Shown here in pieces: positions 21,551 through 33,123 of a stretch of 64,000 nucleotides of DNA (its first letter is position 1; each line of letters opens with the position of its first letter). The notes beneath the pieces were generated by a model. It made no database searches and had not been told where the DNA came from. It saw only the letters and a program-made list of their open reading frames with translations. Source of the DNA: Corynespora cassiicola (Eukaryota; Ascomycota; Dothideomycetes; Pleosporales; Corynesporascaceae); the NCBI GenBank assembly GCA_022059125.1, contig JAEUWY010000020.1, forward strand, positions 2,542,001-2,606,000, in the 5' to 3' direction. The position numbers and the translations under genes are program-made.

Positions 21551-23669
21551 CCCTCCTCGGGCCTTCCTCGTCCTTGAGTATCCTTATCATCATCTTCTTG
21601 ATGAATGGTGCCATCCATACCACCGCGCCGCTTCAACACCAAAAGCCTGGATTCCGTCTCGAAGAAGCAGGTTGTAAGGTTACACTCCTAATTTCTCAGC
21701 GAATTCTCTGAAAGGAAGTTGTAGAGCCGCTTGGCAGGGCGGCTGCATCGGTCGGATATCCAGATCCTTACAACCCAGTTCTACCAAGCTCTACCAAGCT
21801 GTGATTCAAGTCCCAAGACGACAGAATGGAAGCTCCTCCGTAGACGACCAATGCGGCTGCCGGAATTCCAGTATGGAGAGCGCAAAAGTGGAGTGCTATG
21901 ACGAGAACGGCCAAGCTGCCACCTGCCATTTTAGGGAAGCAGCAATATAACATGCCTGGCGCTTCTGCAGGGCCAAGAACAACAGCCGAGAATGGGGCTA
22001 GTCGCAGAGGACTGTTTCTTTGGACGCAGCTTATTTTGACTGTGGGGTACGAGATTGAGACCTTCCTGTTCCTGGTTTCTGATGGTGCCCTTGATCTGCA
22101 GCATCGTTGAGCCTCAACCATCACAGCTATCCGACACAAGGCCAGCGCGGTCGTGATGCAGTTCGAATCAAATATTTCTCATCAGAGAGATGCATGGTTG
22201 AAGAATGGCGACAAGCTCAAAGGTCCTTCCGGATTCCATCGCTTGGCCCTGGGATCGCGATGCATGATCGGATTGATCTTGAAGTCCTAGAATCTTGTAT
22301 ATTCTTGGCCCCCTGCGCCTCATCCAGCCGGATCCTGGTCTCTTCGGGCACTTGTGCACAAGCGAGCCAACGCCTTCTCGTACAGTGTAGTCACAGGAAT
22401 AACGCGTGGGGCGATGGCCTCGCTGGTGAGCACGTGCTGCCCTAAGTTCTTCCGTGTCCGCTTTATAGGGTTAGCCATGGACATGCTAGCAGTGGATATG
22501 ACCTACTGTGGCTGTAAAGTAGCCAGGATATGCTGTTTGCTGTTAGGGACCCTGCGATAGAAGCTTGAGCTCCTCAAGGGACTTGAAGATCACATCTTCT
22601 GGAGCGATGATCACGCCCGTGGAGGCTCTTCTGGAACCACTCAGCATGCTTTCAGGGAGGATCCGGGAGGGGCCGCACAATCAGCAACACATCCGCTGAT
22701 CTTCCCGGGCTAGGCCATGATGCCATTCGATGGATTCATGATGGGGGAGGCAAGCGCCGGAAAAGGTGGAAGCCAGCCTCGTCTCCCATGAGGCTCGGCG
22801 GTTTTTGGCTGCCCGCGCGGAAATGGGGTTGCCGAGAGATGCGGGCGTACATGTAAACACAGGGGATGATAACGAAGTCGCATGTGGGGAGGAGTCTCAC
22901 GTGCGGCCGACGATAACGGAGAAGGCTGGATGGAGCCTAATCCAAATAGGAAGGTAACGTGCCCGCATACCCCATTCGCGCGCTTCGCTGTCACGCTTCC
23001 GCCTTATCAAATCACAACATTCGGATCTCCGGGTTATGAGCGGGGCATCAAGGCCCTCATCGTCGGGGAGTGGCGACTCTTTCATGTCTTTGGCCGCTGG
23101 TTAAGCATCTTGGGATGTGCCAACAGTAGCGGGAATCCTCAAAGTAGGGAACAGTACTTTGCACAGGTCTTGTGACATAATCCTACACCTTCAAACATCA
23201 TATATATCCAGTCATTACGCTTGAGCATTGCGTTTCATTTCGTGACCATCGCAGATACATTCGTGATGGCATCCTGGCTGGGTTTCTATAGGCACGGCAG
23301 TGATGCCGAGCGTGGAACGCATATCGTCCCTTAGCGCGTATGCATGACGACCAGCTTCAGTTTATTGATTCTCTGGGCAACAGGCACTAGGCCGCCTCCA
23401 AAGAGCCCCCCCACTGGACGCATGCTCACAATTGTTCTACGGGGCGACGATATCTTGATGGTAGTGAGCGCGCAATCAAGGCAGATCATGCTAATCCTCT
23501 TTCGGGACGCTCCCTTGATGTGATTGATGATCAGGGCGGCCCAACACTCCACTGTCGCACAAAATTCGGAATGAGATGCATCTGATGATTGATGGGATAT
23601 TAATGGTTAGCATCCGCTATGAAATGCTTTATTCGAACCCTGCAGGCCGTATAAACATGCATCAGCCTC
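21551..23669. other. Intergenic region upstream of the subtilase
   Basis: About 2.1 kb between the subtilase promoter and the next supported gene. Frames of 60-123 codons appear on both strands with no recognisable domain or splice structure. A short duplicated run (CTACCAAGCT, about 21780-21801) is present. I see no gene I can support. Confidence 0.4.
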
Positions 23670-24377
23670 TCAATCAAGACCTTCGCAGGCGTACTCTTCA
23701 CGAACACGCTGATTGGCCAGAGCTTCTGCCTCAAAGGGATCCATACCTCCATGCTTCTGAATGCATTCTGCGAAATATCTCCGAAACCGTTTCTCTTTCT
23801 CAAGGATGCCGTATCTCAAGCGCGGAAGTTCTGTAGTGACCATCTCGACGGAACCATCAGGCCCATAGACAGGTGTATCAAACCGGCGGATAAGTAACGC
23901 GTCAATATCGTAGTTTCCGTCTGGTTGACTGGGTAATGGCTTGAGAATAGTAGCTTTGGTTACAGCATCATGTTTCGTGACTGTGGAATTGATTGTCGCA
24001 TCCTCTGCGCCGAGATGGGTTCGAATGTCTTCAGGTGCAGGCTTCTCACCACTGCTGGCCGTTTCAAGACTTGGAGAATCTGTATCTGGTGCTGGAACAC
24101 GATCCGAGCTGGATTCTTGGTTTTCGTCGTCTGGGTTGACGCCATTGCTCTCAGCATGGTTTTCGGATGATTTGGAGTCGTCAGAACTCTTTGAAGTTTC
24201 CTGCGCTAGTCTTACAGTCCTACTTTGTGTGTTTGGTCTGACATGATCTCGCTTGCGGCTGCTCGATTGTGCGGAACCTTTGCTGACTTCCTGGATATTT
24301 CCGTCTGTAGGCATGATTCTTTCTCGGAAAACTAATTCGAATGTGTTCCTTCGTTTCATAACTTGTGTATGCCTCAT
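23670..24377 (-). CDS. Hypothetical protein, disordered with charged helical C-terminus
   Basis: Open frame of 235 aa from the ATG at 24377; a second ATG at 24359 (MKRRNTF) may be used instead. Residues about 30-130 are Ser/Glu/Asp-rich and likely disordered. The C-terminal part is better conserved in appearance: YDIDALLIRRFDTPVYGPDG, then LPRLRYGILEKEKRFRRYFA and MDPFEAEALANQRVREEYA, which should form helices. I recognise no family. Upstream exons are possible but no strong splice partner was seen. It is transcribed on the same strand as the two genes upstream. Confidence 0.45.
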   Translation of the reverse strand: MRHTQVMKRRNTFELVFRERIMPTDGNIQEVSKGSAQSSSRKRDHVRPNTQSRTVRLAQETSKSSDDSKSSENHAESNGVNPDDENQESSSDRVPAPDTDSPSLETASSGEKPAPEDIRTHLGAEDATINSTVTKHDAVTKATILKPLPSQPDGNYDIDALLIRRFDTPVYGPDGSVEMVTTELPRLRYGILEKEKRFRRYFAECIQKHGGMDPFEAEALANQRVREEYACEGLD

Positions 24378-24862
24378 TTTATAAGGCGAGAAACCATCTG
24401 GTTACGGTTGTTGAGCTACCGGTCAAACGACAAGCGAGGTGTTGGCACGAGAATAAAACCTTTTGTAGGCGCAAACCGAATCTTTCCAAGTCAGCTTAAC
24501 CAAATGTGAGAATTTATTCGATGGAATGGAGGAATTCACTGGTAGGACCTTACTTTCTCCATAGGTTTGTGTACCTGACTTGCAACTACAGACGCATTCC
24601 TTCATCACTCAGACTTGGAAAACTACCGTTCTAATTATGTTCTAAAATTAGAAACAGTCCTCATATTCAAACTACATAGGCCCATGGAAACATATCTTCG
24701 TCATGGGATGCATTGACACGATATGTCCGTTTTTCTAAGATATAGCAGGCATGCCCTTTATTTTCTCCCAACAACCCCAGAACATCAAGACAGCCGTCTT
24801 CTCTTGAAAAAAAGGCATGGCTGATAAAATTGAACAAAACGCCAAAATTGATATCACAGACT
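24378..24862. other. Intergenic region
   Basis: This 485-bp gap is moderately AT-rich and contains only short minus-strand frames (24423-24608 and 24667-24862) without motifs. It probably holds the 3' flank of one gene and the promoter of the other. Confidence 0.35.
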
Positions 24863-25213
24863 TCATTTCTCCTCGAAATCGGGGTCAGGATCGACCGCCT
24901 TCTTGGCGCATTCCTCACATCGCACACGAATCACCGCACCGTTCTCTTGGTAGTGCTCTATGTTGACGGTGACATCTACAGAAACTTGATTATGGCACTG
25001 CTTCTGCATGCAAGAAACTGTTAATTTGGTTGGCCAGACTTTTTTCTGCTTGCGCGTCATGATAGGCATCCGGTTTGACATTGGGAGAAATGAAAATGTG
25101 GGTTGAGAGTAGCTGGGTAGCTGGGTAGATGGATCTGAAGGATTAATAAGGGAGACTAATACGTTCATATATTCTTCACCCAGTTTGTCATCAAGCTGAT
25201 TTCCCTTTGCCAT
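24863..25213 (-). CDS. Small hypothetical protein with cysteine pairs
   Basis: Frame of 116 aa from the ATG at 25213; the open frame reaches 25219 but begins with TTG. Near the middle is a basic stretch (RMPIMTRKQKKVWPTK), followed by CMQKQC and later VRCEEC within 30 residues, a spacing that could bind one zinc ion. The end is acidic (DPDPDFEEK). I recognise no family. An open stretch upstream (25191-25385) might be a first exon (donor GTGATT or GTACTT), but I could not find a phase-consistent junction. It lies between two other minus-strand genes. Coding status is uncertain. Confidence 0.35.
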   Translation of the reverse strand: MAKGNQLDDKLGEEYMNVLVSLINPSDPSTQLPSYSQPTFSFLPMSNRMPIMTRKQKKVWPTKLTVSCMQKQCHNQVSVDVTVNIEHYQENGAVIRVRCEECAKKAVDPDPDFEEK

Positions 25214-25598
25214 TCTCAAACCGCGTGCAGGTCCAATGGGGCAAACAACCCGTTACAGAGAGAGAACAGTCATGAATCACCTGCCAAGTACAGCACGAGA
25301 AAACTGGAGTGACATGATCATTGAAATTGGTAGACGAATGGACAAAACATGTCCGGCGTCGTAATTTCAGTTCATTATGTGCCAAGATGCCATGCTACGG
25401 AAGGAGTTCTTGAAGACTAGGCAATACGCAACAAATGCCGCATATACCACATGCACAAGAAATCCTCCAAATATCCCTCTCACCTAGAAACCTGTCCGTT
25501 GACTTGTGCTGAGAAAGATATCGCATCTCCGATTTTACCCGGACCATGAGAGGTAGTACCGTCAACCTGGGTCATGACGGAGAATTGATGTCGATGGC
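25214..25598. other. Intergenic region
   Basis: This 385-bp gap separates the small Cys-pair protein from the stop codon of the RBR ligase. A minus-strand frame at 25480-25665 overlaps the end of the RBR gene in another frame and is not needed for it. Confidence 0.35.
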
Positions 25599-27062
25599 TT
25601 AGCGCCGACTGTCCAAGCAACGGAGGCAAGTGGTATAGTGGCATAGGCGACATTGCAGTGCCCACGGGAGGTAGTCAGCATTGCACCTCTGGCAAAGAGC
25701 ACCCTCGCGGCGCTGCGACCGATGATGGCATCGAGGCACACCGGCGAGATTGTTGATTGGCGCATCCATCATCTGCACACCCGGAATGAGATACTGTTCG
25801 CCCGCATGGGGACAGGTGCAGCTCTTCCACTGTGCTCCACAGAGGTAGCAAAACTCATGTTTGCATCGACAGCTTGCAGATAGTTAGCCAGGTGACTCGG
25901 ATAAAATAATCTTGGTGACTTACACCATGTGGTAGCAGCCTTGGACCAACTCCACCAAGTTCTTGCAACGACTACACTCCTGCCACTTGCTTCGCTTGGC
26001 AACGTCCATGAGAAGTTGGACGTGCGGGTCGCTAGGGCACAGGAGGCCTTCATGCTCGGCTGACTTGCAACTGACACAAGTCGTCTCCTCACAGAAACGG
26101 CATTTACCAACATTAGCTCGGATATCCTTGAGCCGAATGAACTGGCCACATTCCAGGTTCGAACAATAGGTAGGGTTTGGAGACGCGAGCTCCTCCACTT
26201 TGAGATCGAATTCCTTGAGAAGGGATGAGGAAAGGAGCGCGCGGCAAGTCTCAAGTGGTATCGGGAGTCGGCAACATTTTGGGGGAAACAAGCTTGTGTC
26301 CGTGATAGCATTCTCGAACAACACGGTCAAGCAGGTGCGACAGTAGGTATGGGGCTCTGGCTTGCATTGGAGCTGTAAAGTGTTTGTAGTAGGGACAATT
26401 TCCATGCAAGCGCTGCACCTAGTAGACGCAGAAGATTCCGAGATCTTGGCCGGCTTCTTGGTAGTAGATAGTCCGTCCAGGCGTTTTTCGACTGTAATCT
26501 CCTGCTTGCTCGACTTGACTTGCTTCTGAGGCGAAGATTTGCCAAAGATGAACTTTGGAGAGTCGGTGAAGCCGTTTGTCTCAGTGGCGTCGCCTTGATC
26601 TTCTGTACCCCAGTCATCGCCAAGAGTGAGATTGCCATCTTGAAATGCCGAGGCGTACAGGCTTTTAGCCATCTCCCATTGTTCATCCACGTCGTCATGG
26701 TTTTCTCCCTCTCTGAGGTCAGAGTCGGTATCCGTATCGCTTGCGAGATCGGGTTCCTCGCCTTCGATTTGGGCGAAACGCTGAGCAAGCTGATGGTCGG
26801 CCACGGCCTGACGTTCTTCCTCTAGCAATTTGGCAAATGCAACTCGGTTCTCATGCTCTTCTTCAAGAATCATCAGAGCCAAAACTTGTCCTTCCAGAAG
26901 CTGCAGCTGGCGCTGCAGATTGTCCCGCAACAGTTCAAAGCTGGTTCGCTCATCTCCATCAGGAAGCTCTTCGTAGAGACTCTCAAGTAGGTCGCGGGTA
27001 TCTGCTAGCTGCAGCTCGATAGCCAGTTTGGCTGTCCGGGGGTCCTTGTGAGTTACGTCCAT
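25599..27062 (-). CDS. RING-between-RING (RBR) E3 ubiquitin-protein ligase
   Basis: Exons 25924-27062 and 25599-25872 (intron GTAAGT..GCAAG, 51 nt) give 470 aa. The first about 110 residues are acidic and coiled-coil-like (LLEGQVLALMILEEEHENRV). RING1 starts near CSACMEIVPTTNTLQ and continues with HTYCRTCL and PPKCCRLPI. The IBR has YCSNLECGQFI, CRFCEETTCVSCKSAEHEG and LLCP. RING2 is CSRCKNLVELVQGCYHMVCRCKHEFCYLCG, where the junction supplies the catalytic-type cysteine in HMVC. RBR ligases form a thioester with ubiquitin on that cysteine before transfer to substrate. The substrate is unknown; fungal genomes carry many such RBR proteins. An extra Cys pattern (CQRCNADYLPWALQCRLC) precedes the stop. 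The last half of RING2 would be lost without the intron. Confidence 0.9.
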
Positions 27063-27291
27063 CTTGGTAAGGGGACGTTGGTCGAAAGTTGGTGAGTGAC
27101 AACGTCAAAGGAGCAACAGATATTTGTATGAGCTTGGAGAGATACAATTCTGCGCTTAAAACGTTGTGTGAATGTACGGAACCAGAACAAGTGAAATAAA
27201 AAGTTGGTGAAGGCGTATCCATGTGATAGACCATTCATTCCCAGTCCTTTCAGAAACATGGTTTTCACTGCTAAGGCTTAGTAGCCGTAGT

Positions 27292-27480
27292 GCAACTCTC
27301 AAATTAATACAAAGACCTTTTGTTAATTAGACTCTTCATAAACACATTTTATAGCTATAATATGAGTTTTCCAGAGTTTAAGTGCAACCATTGTAATATA
27401 TTACTTAATTTTAACAAATATAACACGGCTCTATCAGGCTACACGTGCCTTTTCAGTTGTTTTAGAATGTCATTCTAGAT
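27292..27480. other. AT-rich block
   Basis: Nearly all A/T with runs such as TAATATATTACTTAATTTTAAC, contrasting with the balanced composition around it. It could be a remnant of a mutated repeat or a simple intergenic AT island. No open frame or terminal repeat was found. Confidence 0.4.
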
Positions 27481-27791
27481 GCTTTTACTTTGTACAATTG
27501 GACATGGACTAATTAAACTGAAGAGAACCTTCTGGAAAAAAAAACCTTCTCTACCTGAGAGACAGACACTCCCCTTGTGCAGAATAAGCCACTGCGAAGA
27601 TTAACATGAACAAGGACACAAATACAAGTTTGAGCATCAACGGCTAGAGATCTGGCTCCCATTTTGTCTCTGCACAGGACTATGCCTGCAGGCTCAGCAG
27701 ATGTATTTGGTGCTTTTGCTTTTTCAGCCGGAGCCGCTACAAATTGATCCGGAACAGTGTCTAGGCTGGTACGAAATCAAGGACGCGCCTT

Positions 27792-27813
27792 TGGCATCAG
27801 GCATCAGGCATCA
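27792..27813. repeat. GGCATCA short tandem repeat
   Basis: Three consecutive copies of GGCATCA (about 21 bp) are visible. Too short to assign any role. Confidence 0.6.
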
Positions 27814-29918
27814 ATGAGAAGGACATTACCAACCCCACTTGGTTGATGCTTTTTAGCCATGGTATCTGTAGCAGCAGTCGGGTTAGAAACAAAAAGTGAT
27901 ATGGAGCTTGGCGAATATGTCGTGACGTAGGAGTCGAAAGAGGCGATCGGAGTCGGTCTCGCATTGTTGGCCGTCTAATCGATAAAGAAAGTGCCTATCG
28001 AAAGGCGGTCGGGATCGGTCAATCGGACTCGGAGGATGGCAAAAATAGAATACCGACGCTCAACAAAGGATGCGGGAAGCGAGTTGAAAATCTAGAATGC
28101 GTCTCATGCAACTGGAAGTGGAGAGGATGGAGTATGATTTCCTTTGGACGGTCTATCGAGTGAGGGTTGTTTTGTCGCCGGATGCCGCGGATGCGGCGTC
28201 TCGGCTGCATTTGAAAAAAAGCAACATGTGGGCAGTTGAGAACTCATGCATATCATAACCATGACTAGCAACGTGCTGCGCGGCTAACGTTTCCGCAGCC
28301 TCCTCGGCTGTATGCAACAGTGGACAGGTTTTTGCGGAGCCTTGAGGATGGACTAAATTGGCGCATTCGTGGAGTGCCTGAGAGCACCAAGACAGCGGAG
28401 CACGTATGAGCGCACAGCACAGGCCTTGTGTGAATACTGTGAGTCATGCTCTGCCATTAGAGATGACTGCTACGACTGCGGATGCACCATCTTCCTCTTG
28501 CGCTATTACCATGCGCTCTTGAGCTTGGTGGCTACCCAGGTGCATGGAGGTGCTGGCCCGTCCAATGCACACCACCAGGAGAAGCTGGCCTCGGAGAAAA
28601 AGAGGGCGGTTACGGCGAGCAAAACAAAAGAAGGATGCATGTAGACTTGCCACATGCAGAAGTAGGCATTATCCTGGGCGTCTGATGTGGCTTGCGTGGC
28701 GAGCGGCTCTGGCATCCTGCCTCGTAAGCGAGCCATGGCCGTGGGCTGACGTCCCAAATCCTCCTGAGCCTTGGAACATGCCCCATTCACACAAGGCTCG
28801 GCAGCGTCCATATCCGTCCAGCTCAAGCGAAGTGCACGTTGGCAGCTGGGGAGAGTTTCGCCAGGAAGCGTCGCTGAACGATCGGCACCGGCCCCTTTTC
28901 CTAGAGTGGGGTCTGTGCGAAGCTTGTTTGCACGCCTCAACTATCGATACTCCAATCCATGCGATCGGTCGGCTCCCCGCCCCACGCCGGCTTGCTTCTG
29001 TCAGCCAGACGTCCCCAGAGACACATCCAGAATCAGCCTGGCCCATTGCCAGAGAGGCCACCCCCCATACTTCAGAGTTCACGCGCTAACGCGTATGCAG
29101 ACTAACAGCACGCGGCCTGCAACAGCCGACCCTGAACGGCATACGAACAATTGGGCCGTATTTTTCACGCTGCAGTTGACAAGTGCCCCCGTTATTTGAC
29201 AGCATGCAGGGTCGGCACTGTCAGAAAGCTTCCAGTCCCATGGCAAAACCTTACCTACCCATGCATGGTGTAACCCATTAGCGACCACCCGACCTTTGGG
29301 ATCGAGGTTATCAAGCTGTTATCATCAAGAAGCAATCGATAAAGGCCGCTGCAACTCGTCAGGTACCGGCCCGCTCAGGCCATGAGATTCCAGAAAAGCA
29401 AGCATCCCTCCTGCCGATCACTGCGTGGGTGGTGGCTTCGCCATGAGCCGAGTATGGCTTCCTTTCATCTCCCAAGGCGGGTCGATACGAAGCTAGGGTC
29501 AGTTTAACGAGCTGACAGGTGAGTTAGGTGCCGAGTCCTGACTCTTTCACATCTATCTGTTTGAGCCATGCGACCGTGGCTGAGAGGACGACCGTTAGTT
29601 GGCAGCAGGCTAACGGTCCGCGTCGCCAGCCCCATTTCCCAATGGACTTGGACAGCTTGGTCAGCTTGGCGAGCATATCAGCCCGAGCACCAAAATAGGG
29701 CGGCTAACTCTGAAGGTAGAATGCATGCGACTCAGTAGCTGCCACTGATCATGATTCCGGCGCTTTGACTGATCGTCCCAAGAAGAATAATAACCGTCAA
29801 TCTGCCCTCTCTTTTAAAGCACCTCCAACCGTCACTCGTTTACTTTCATTATCGCACTTGCTCGTTGTTGGATAGTCATTTGACTACCATCTACAGTCTT
29901 TAACTCAGGTCGTTCATA

Positions 29919-32422
29919 ATGGTGGCTTTTGCTCGTTCCATCGCCGGGGGTGCCTCACTGTCGTCAGTCCTTTCCGCGCCCTCTTTCATTCCCAATGCAA
30001 ACCAAGGTTATCATGGAGCCGCTCAATGCGAAGTGTCTACCGTGACCGTCTACGAGACTGTCATCCCCGTCGTCCAGAGCCAAAAGGAAACTGTCACTCC
30101 GACAGGCATTGCGCCAGCTGCCACCACTCCACATGCTGCAGCGTCTGCTCAGGAATCCAGCAACCCCCATGGCCATGGAGGACCTTACTACAACCCATAC
30201 AACGATGTGCCCATGGCTTATGACTGGCCTGGAAAGCCATCTCAAGGAGAGATGTACCCTCCACCCATGCCCTCCCCGCCCTTCGAATACGGAGGACCGG
30301 CCAAAGATCGGTACGAAGCGCCTGGTTGGGTTCCAAAGGGCGAGAAACTGAAGTCTTCTCTCCCCAAAGGAAAGCAGAATGGTGATTCGTACTGGGGAGA
30401 GATTGATTGCCCGCGCCTTCCTATCGGCGGGCTGCCCAACGGCCCATCGCGCCCTTCGGGGTACCCGGTGTCTCCCCCATACCCCATTGGCTCTGGGAAC
30501 TCAACATGGAGCAATGGCACTTCCAATTGCACAACTTTAGGCCACAGACCGACTGCCGTCATTCCTACGTCTATATCAGTCACCCTCCACCCTACCGGCA
30601 TGCCAACCATACCTGGTGTTCCTACGGGCATTGTAACTGCCACCCAAGATTATGGGTCTACCCCAACTTCTGATCCGGACTGCCCCACGATGCCAGACAC
30701 TGGTGTGACGCGTACTTACGAACTCAATGTCGCATACCAGACCATTGCACCGGATGGCGTTCTTAGGAACGGACTCACCATCAATGGCCAATTCCCCGGT
30801 CCTCTGGTTGAGGCCAACTGGTAATGCCCATACCCCACGATTATCTAGAAATCCTCTAATCAAAACCCAGGGGCGACTGGATCTTGTTCAAGGTGACCAA
30901 CGAATTGACAGACGAAGGAACCACCATCCATGCCCACGGTCTATTCCAAACCAACCAATCCTGGTACGACGGTGTTCCTGCTGTCGACCAATGCCCCATA
31001 GTTCCCGGAAGCAAGTTTGACATGCTGTTCCGTGCTGACCGCTACGGCACATCGTGGTACCACAGTATGTATATGCTATCTTCTCATATTTCTTTGCTCA
31101 CCTGCGACTAGGCCACTACAGCGCTCAGTACTCTGGCGGTGCGCACGGTGCGATGATCGTCTATGGGCCCAAGCATGCCGACTACGATATCGACGTCGGA
31201 CCGATCGTTCTCGAGGATTGGTACCATGCCGACTATTTCAGCCTTGTTGAGAGGACCCTGAACAGCAGGATCCCGCCGTCGAACAATGTCCTGATCAACG
31301 GAAAGAACAACTACCCTTGCCAGAACACGACCTTGCCCTGCACTCCCAATGCTGGTGTTTCGAAGTTCAAGTTTGAGTCGGGAAAGAAGCACCTGCTACG
31401 CCTCATTAACGCCGGTGCCGAGGGAGTCCAAAAGTTCAGCTTGGATGGCCACAAGTTGACTGTGGTGGCGGTCGACTTCATTCCTGTCGAGCCATATGAG
31501 ACCAACGTGGTCACCCTCAGCATTGGCCAACGTACCGATGTTGTTGTCGAAGCTATCGGCCAGCCCGGAGATGCCTATTGGATGCGATCCCGTCTTGGAA
31601 CGTTCCCCTGTACTCTCTCGGATGGAGTCTCCCCTGGTGCTGTCGCTGCCGTCTACTACGATGATGCCGACACCGAGTCCGTTCCCACGACGACATCTGA
31701 CGTGACGGCCGAGCAACTGGCTCTTTGCAAGAACGATCCCCTCGACGTGGCCATTCCACTTTGCAAGATTCCCATCGAGGATGCCGAGCACACGGAGAGA
31801 ATCGAGTTCGACTTCCGGTCCAACGGCACCAGCTTCATTTGGTACGTCAACAACAGCTCGTACCGTGGCGACTACAACCAGCCCATCCTGCCAAGTGTCA
31901 ACCAAGGCAACTTCAACTGGGACGATGAATGGAACGTCTACAACTTTGGCAACAACAAGACGGTTCGCCTGCACGTTGTCAACTACGGCCTTGTCGGCGG
32001 ACACCCGATGCACCTTCACGTATGTATGAACATCCCATCTATCTACAAACGCTAACATGTTTTAGGGTCACGACTTCCACGTCCTTGCTGAAGGCTTTGG
32101 CGAATGGGATGGAACCGTCACCAACGCCGAGAACACGGTCCGCCGCGACGTCCACACACTCCAGAACGCCCGCGAGGAAGAAGGGACCGAGGAAACCATC
32201 CCATCGTACATTGTCATCCAGTACACTCAAGACAACCCTGGTGTCTGGCCCTTCCATTGCCATCTCGCTTGGCACGTATCTGGCGGTCTCTTCATGAGCT
32301 TCATCGAGAGGCCCGAAGAGGTCATGGACCAGGAGATTCCAGAGTCTCTCAACCGTCTCTGCAACGAATGGGATGCATACTCTGCCGAGTTCCCTCCCAA
32401 TCAGATTGATTCTGGTTTGTAG
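29919..32422 (+). CDS. Secreted multicopper oxidase (laccase) with long Pro-rich N-terminal extension
   Basis: Exons 29919-30820, 30871-31064, 31112-32019 and 32066-32422 encode 786 aa. Introns are 50, 47 and 46 nt. The N-terminus looks like a signal peptide (MVAFARSIAGGASLSSVLSA). About 240 residues of Pro/Gly/Ser/Thr-rich sequence precede the oxidase core, which starts near TRTYELNVAYQT (about 263). Copper sites: IHAHG (about 319, with Ala where most laccases have Trp), WYHSHYSAQYSGG (about 364), HPMHLHGHDFHV (about 663) and WPFHCHLAWHVSGGL (about 730), with Leu at the axial position. All ten His and the Cys are present. Laccases oxidise phenols and pass four electrons to O2, often in pigment, lignin or detoxification chemistry. 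The usual fungal length is 550-620 aa, so the extension is unusual. It stands upstream of the SDR/HET/P450 stretch. Confidence 0.93.
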
Positions 32423-33123
32423 ATCGCGGGGGATCAACCAGAACAACATGACAGCAAATGCCGATTCGTGGGGCGGAGATGACAGGGGTTGAATGGTGTT
32501 TGATCGGCATCGCATTATACCACAGGCGGTCTTGTTCTTGATCGGGTTTGCAAAAAAAATAATCAGGTCATCCAGAAGGGAAAGACCTCTTCTATTCTCA
32601 TGTATATATGTATTTTATTTTTGGCTTTGGTTTTGGCATTTGGGGATGACGTTCAGTTCTTGGAGAAGCTTTATTCATTTGCAAGGCCGCCGAACAGGAT
32701 TCATAGACACCAGCTGGACTCGAAATATAGGTGTATCGTGCCTTATTCTTTTTCTTCATCTTGTTCATGCCAATGCCTTTTGTCCCATGGGTGATTGCTA
32801 CCCGCATGAACATGTCTTGATGCCTGGGAAGATCTCCCTCGAGCTCGGACCGACATCGGAAGACCGAGACTTCCGACCGACTGACGTCAACATTTCAATC
32901 CGCACTCGAGATATATGGCAGAAAAAAAGTTGCCATTGACCGTATCCAGATACCAGACACTGCAATTCATCTCGCCTCTAAACAAATACACCTCCCACCC
33001 CTCCCACCCCTCCCCCTCCCCATCCCCATCCCCAAACTTCCCCGCGCAAGCCCTCCGCCCGGACCCCAACCCACACCACCACCACCACCACCACCACCTC
33101 CACACCGTCCTTTTCCTTTTCCC
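32423..33123. other. Intergenic region with C-rich leader
   Basis: This 701-bp gap contains the laccase 3' flank and the promoter of the SDR at 33124. Its last 130 bp are strongly C-rich on the plus strand (CCCCATCCCCATCCCC) and include the CAC repeat listed separately. This may be the transcribed leader of the SDR. Confidence 0.4.
33072..33100 (+). repeat. CAC trinucleotide microsatellite
   Basis: About nine nearly perfect CAC/ACC units directly upstream of the SDR start codon at 33124. It is likely within the 5' leader or core promoter; length variation could affect expression, which is inference. Confidence 0.7.

Larger units (their letters stand above)
27063..29918. other. Long intergenic region between RBR and laccase genes
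   Basis: About 2.9 kb with no supported gene. It includes an AT-rich block (27292-27480), a short GGCATCA tandem (27792-27813) and GC-richer DNA at 28260-29100, where open frames overlap on both strands without motifs or splice logic. The right end is the laccase promoter; a TATA-like TTTTAAAG occurs near 29812, about 100 bp before the ATG. Confidence 0.4.

Noticed and set aside
23631..23650. TTCGAACC-like box considered as part of a tRNA gene
   Set aside because: No A box at the right distance and no acceptor or anticodon stem could be drawn.
28506..29089. Overlapping 144-181 codon frames on both strands
   Set aside because: No start context, motif or splice signals single out either; both are Ser/Pro/Arg-rich as expected by chance in GC-richer DNA.
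31396..32058. Minus-strand frame of 220 codons inside the laccase gene
   Set aside because: Antisense to laccase exon 3, which carries clear copper-oxidase sequence; Val/Asp-rich composition is typical of a reverse-frame shadow.
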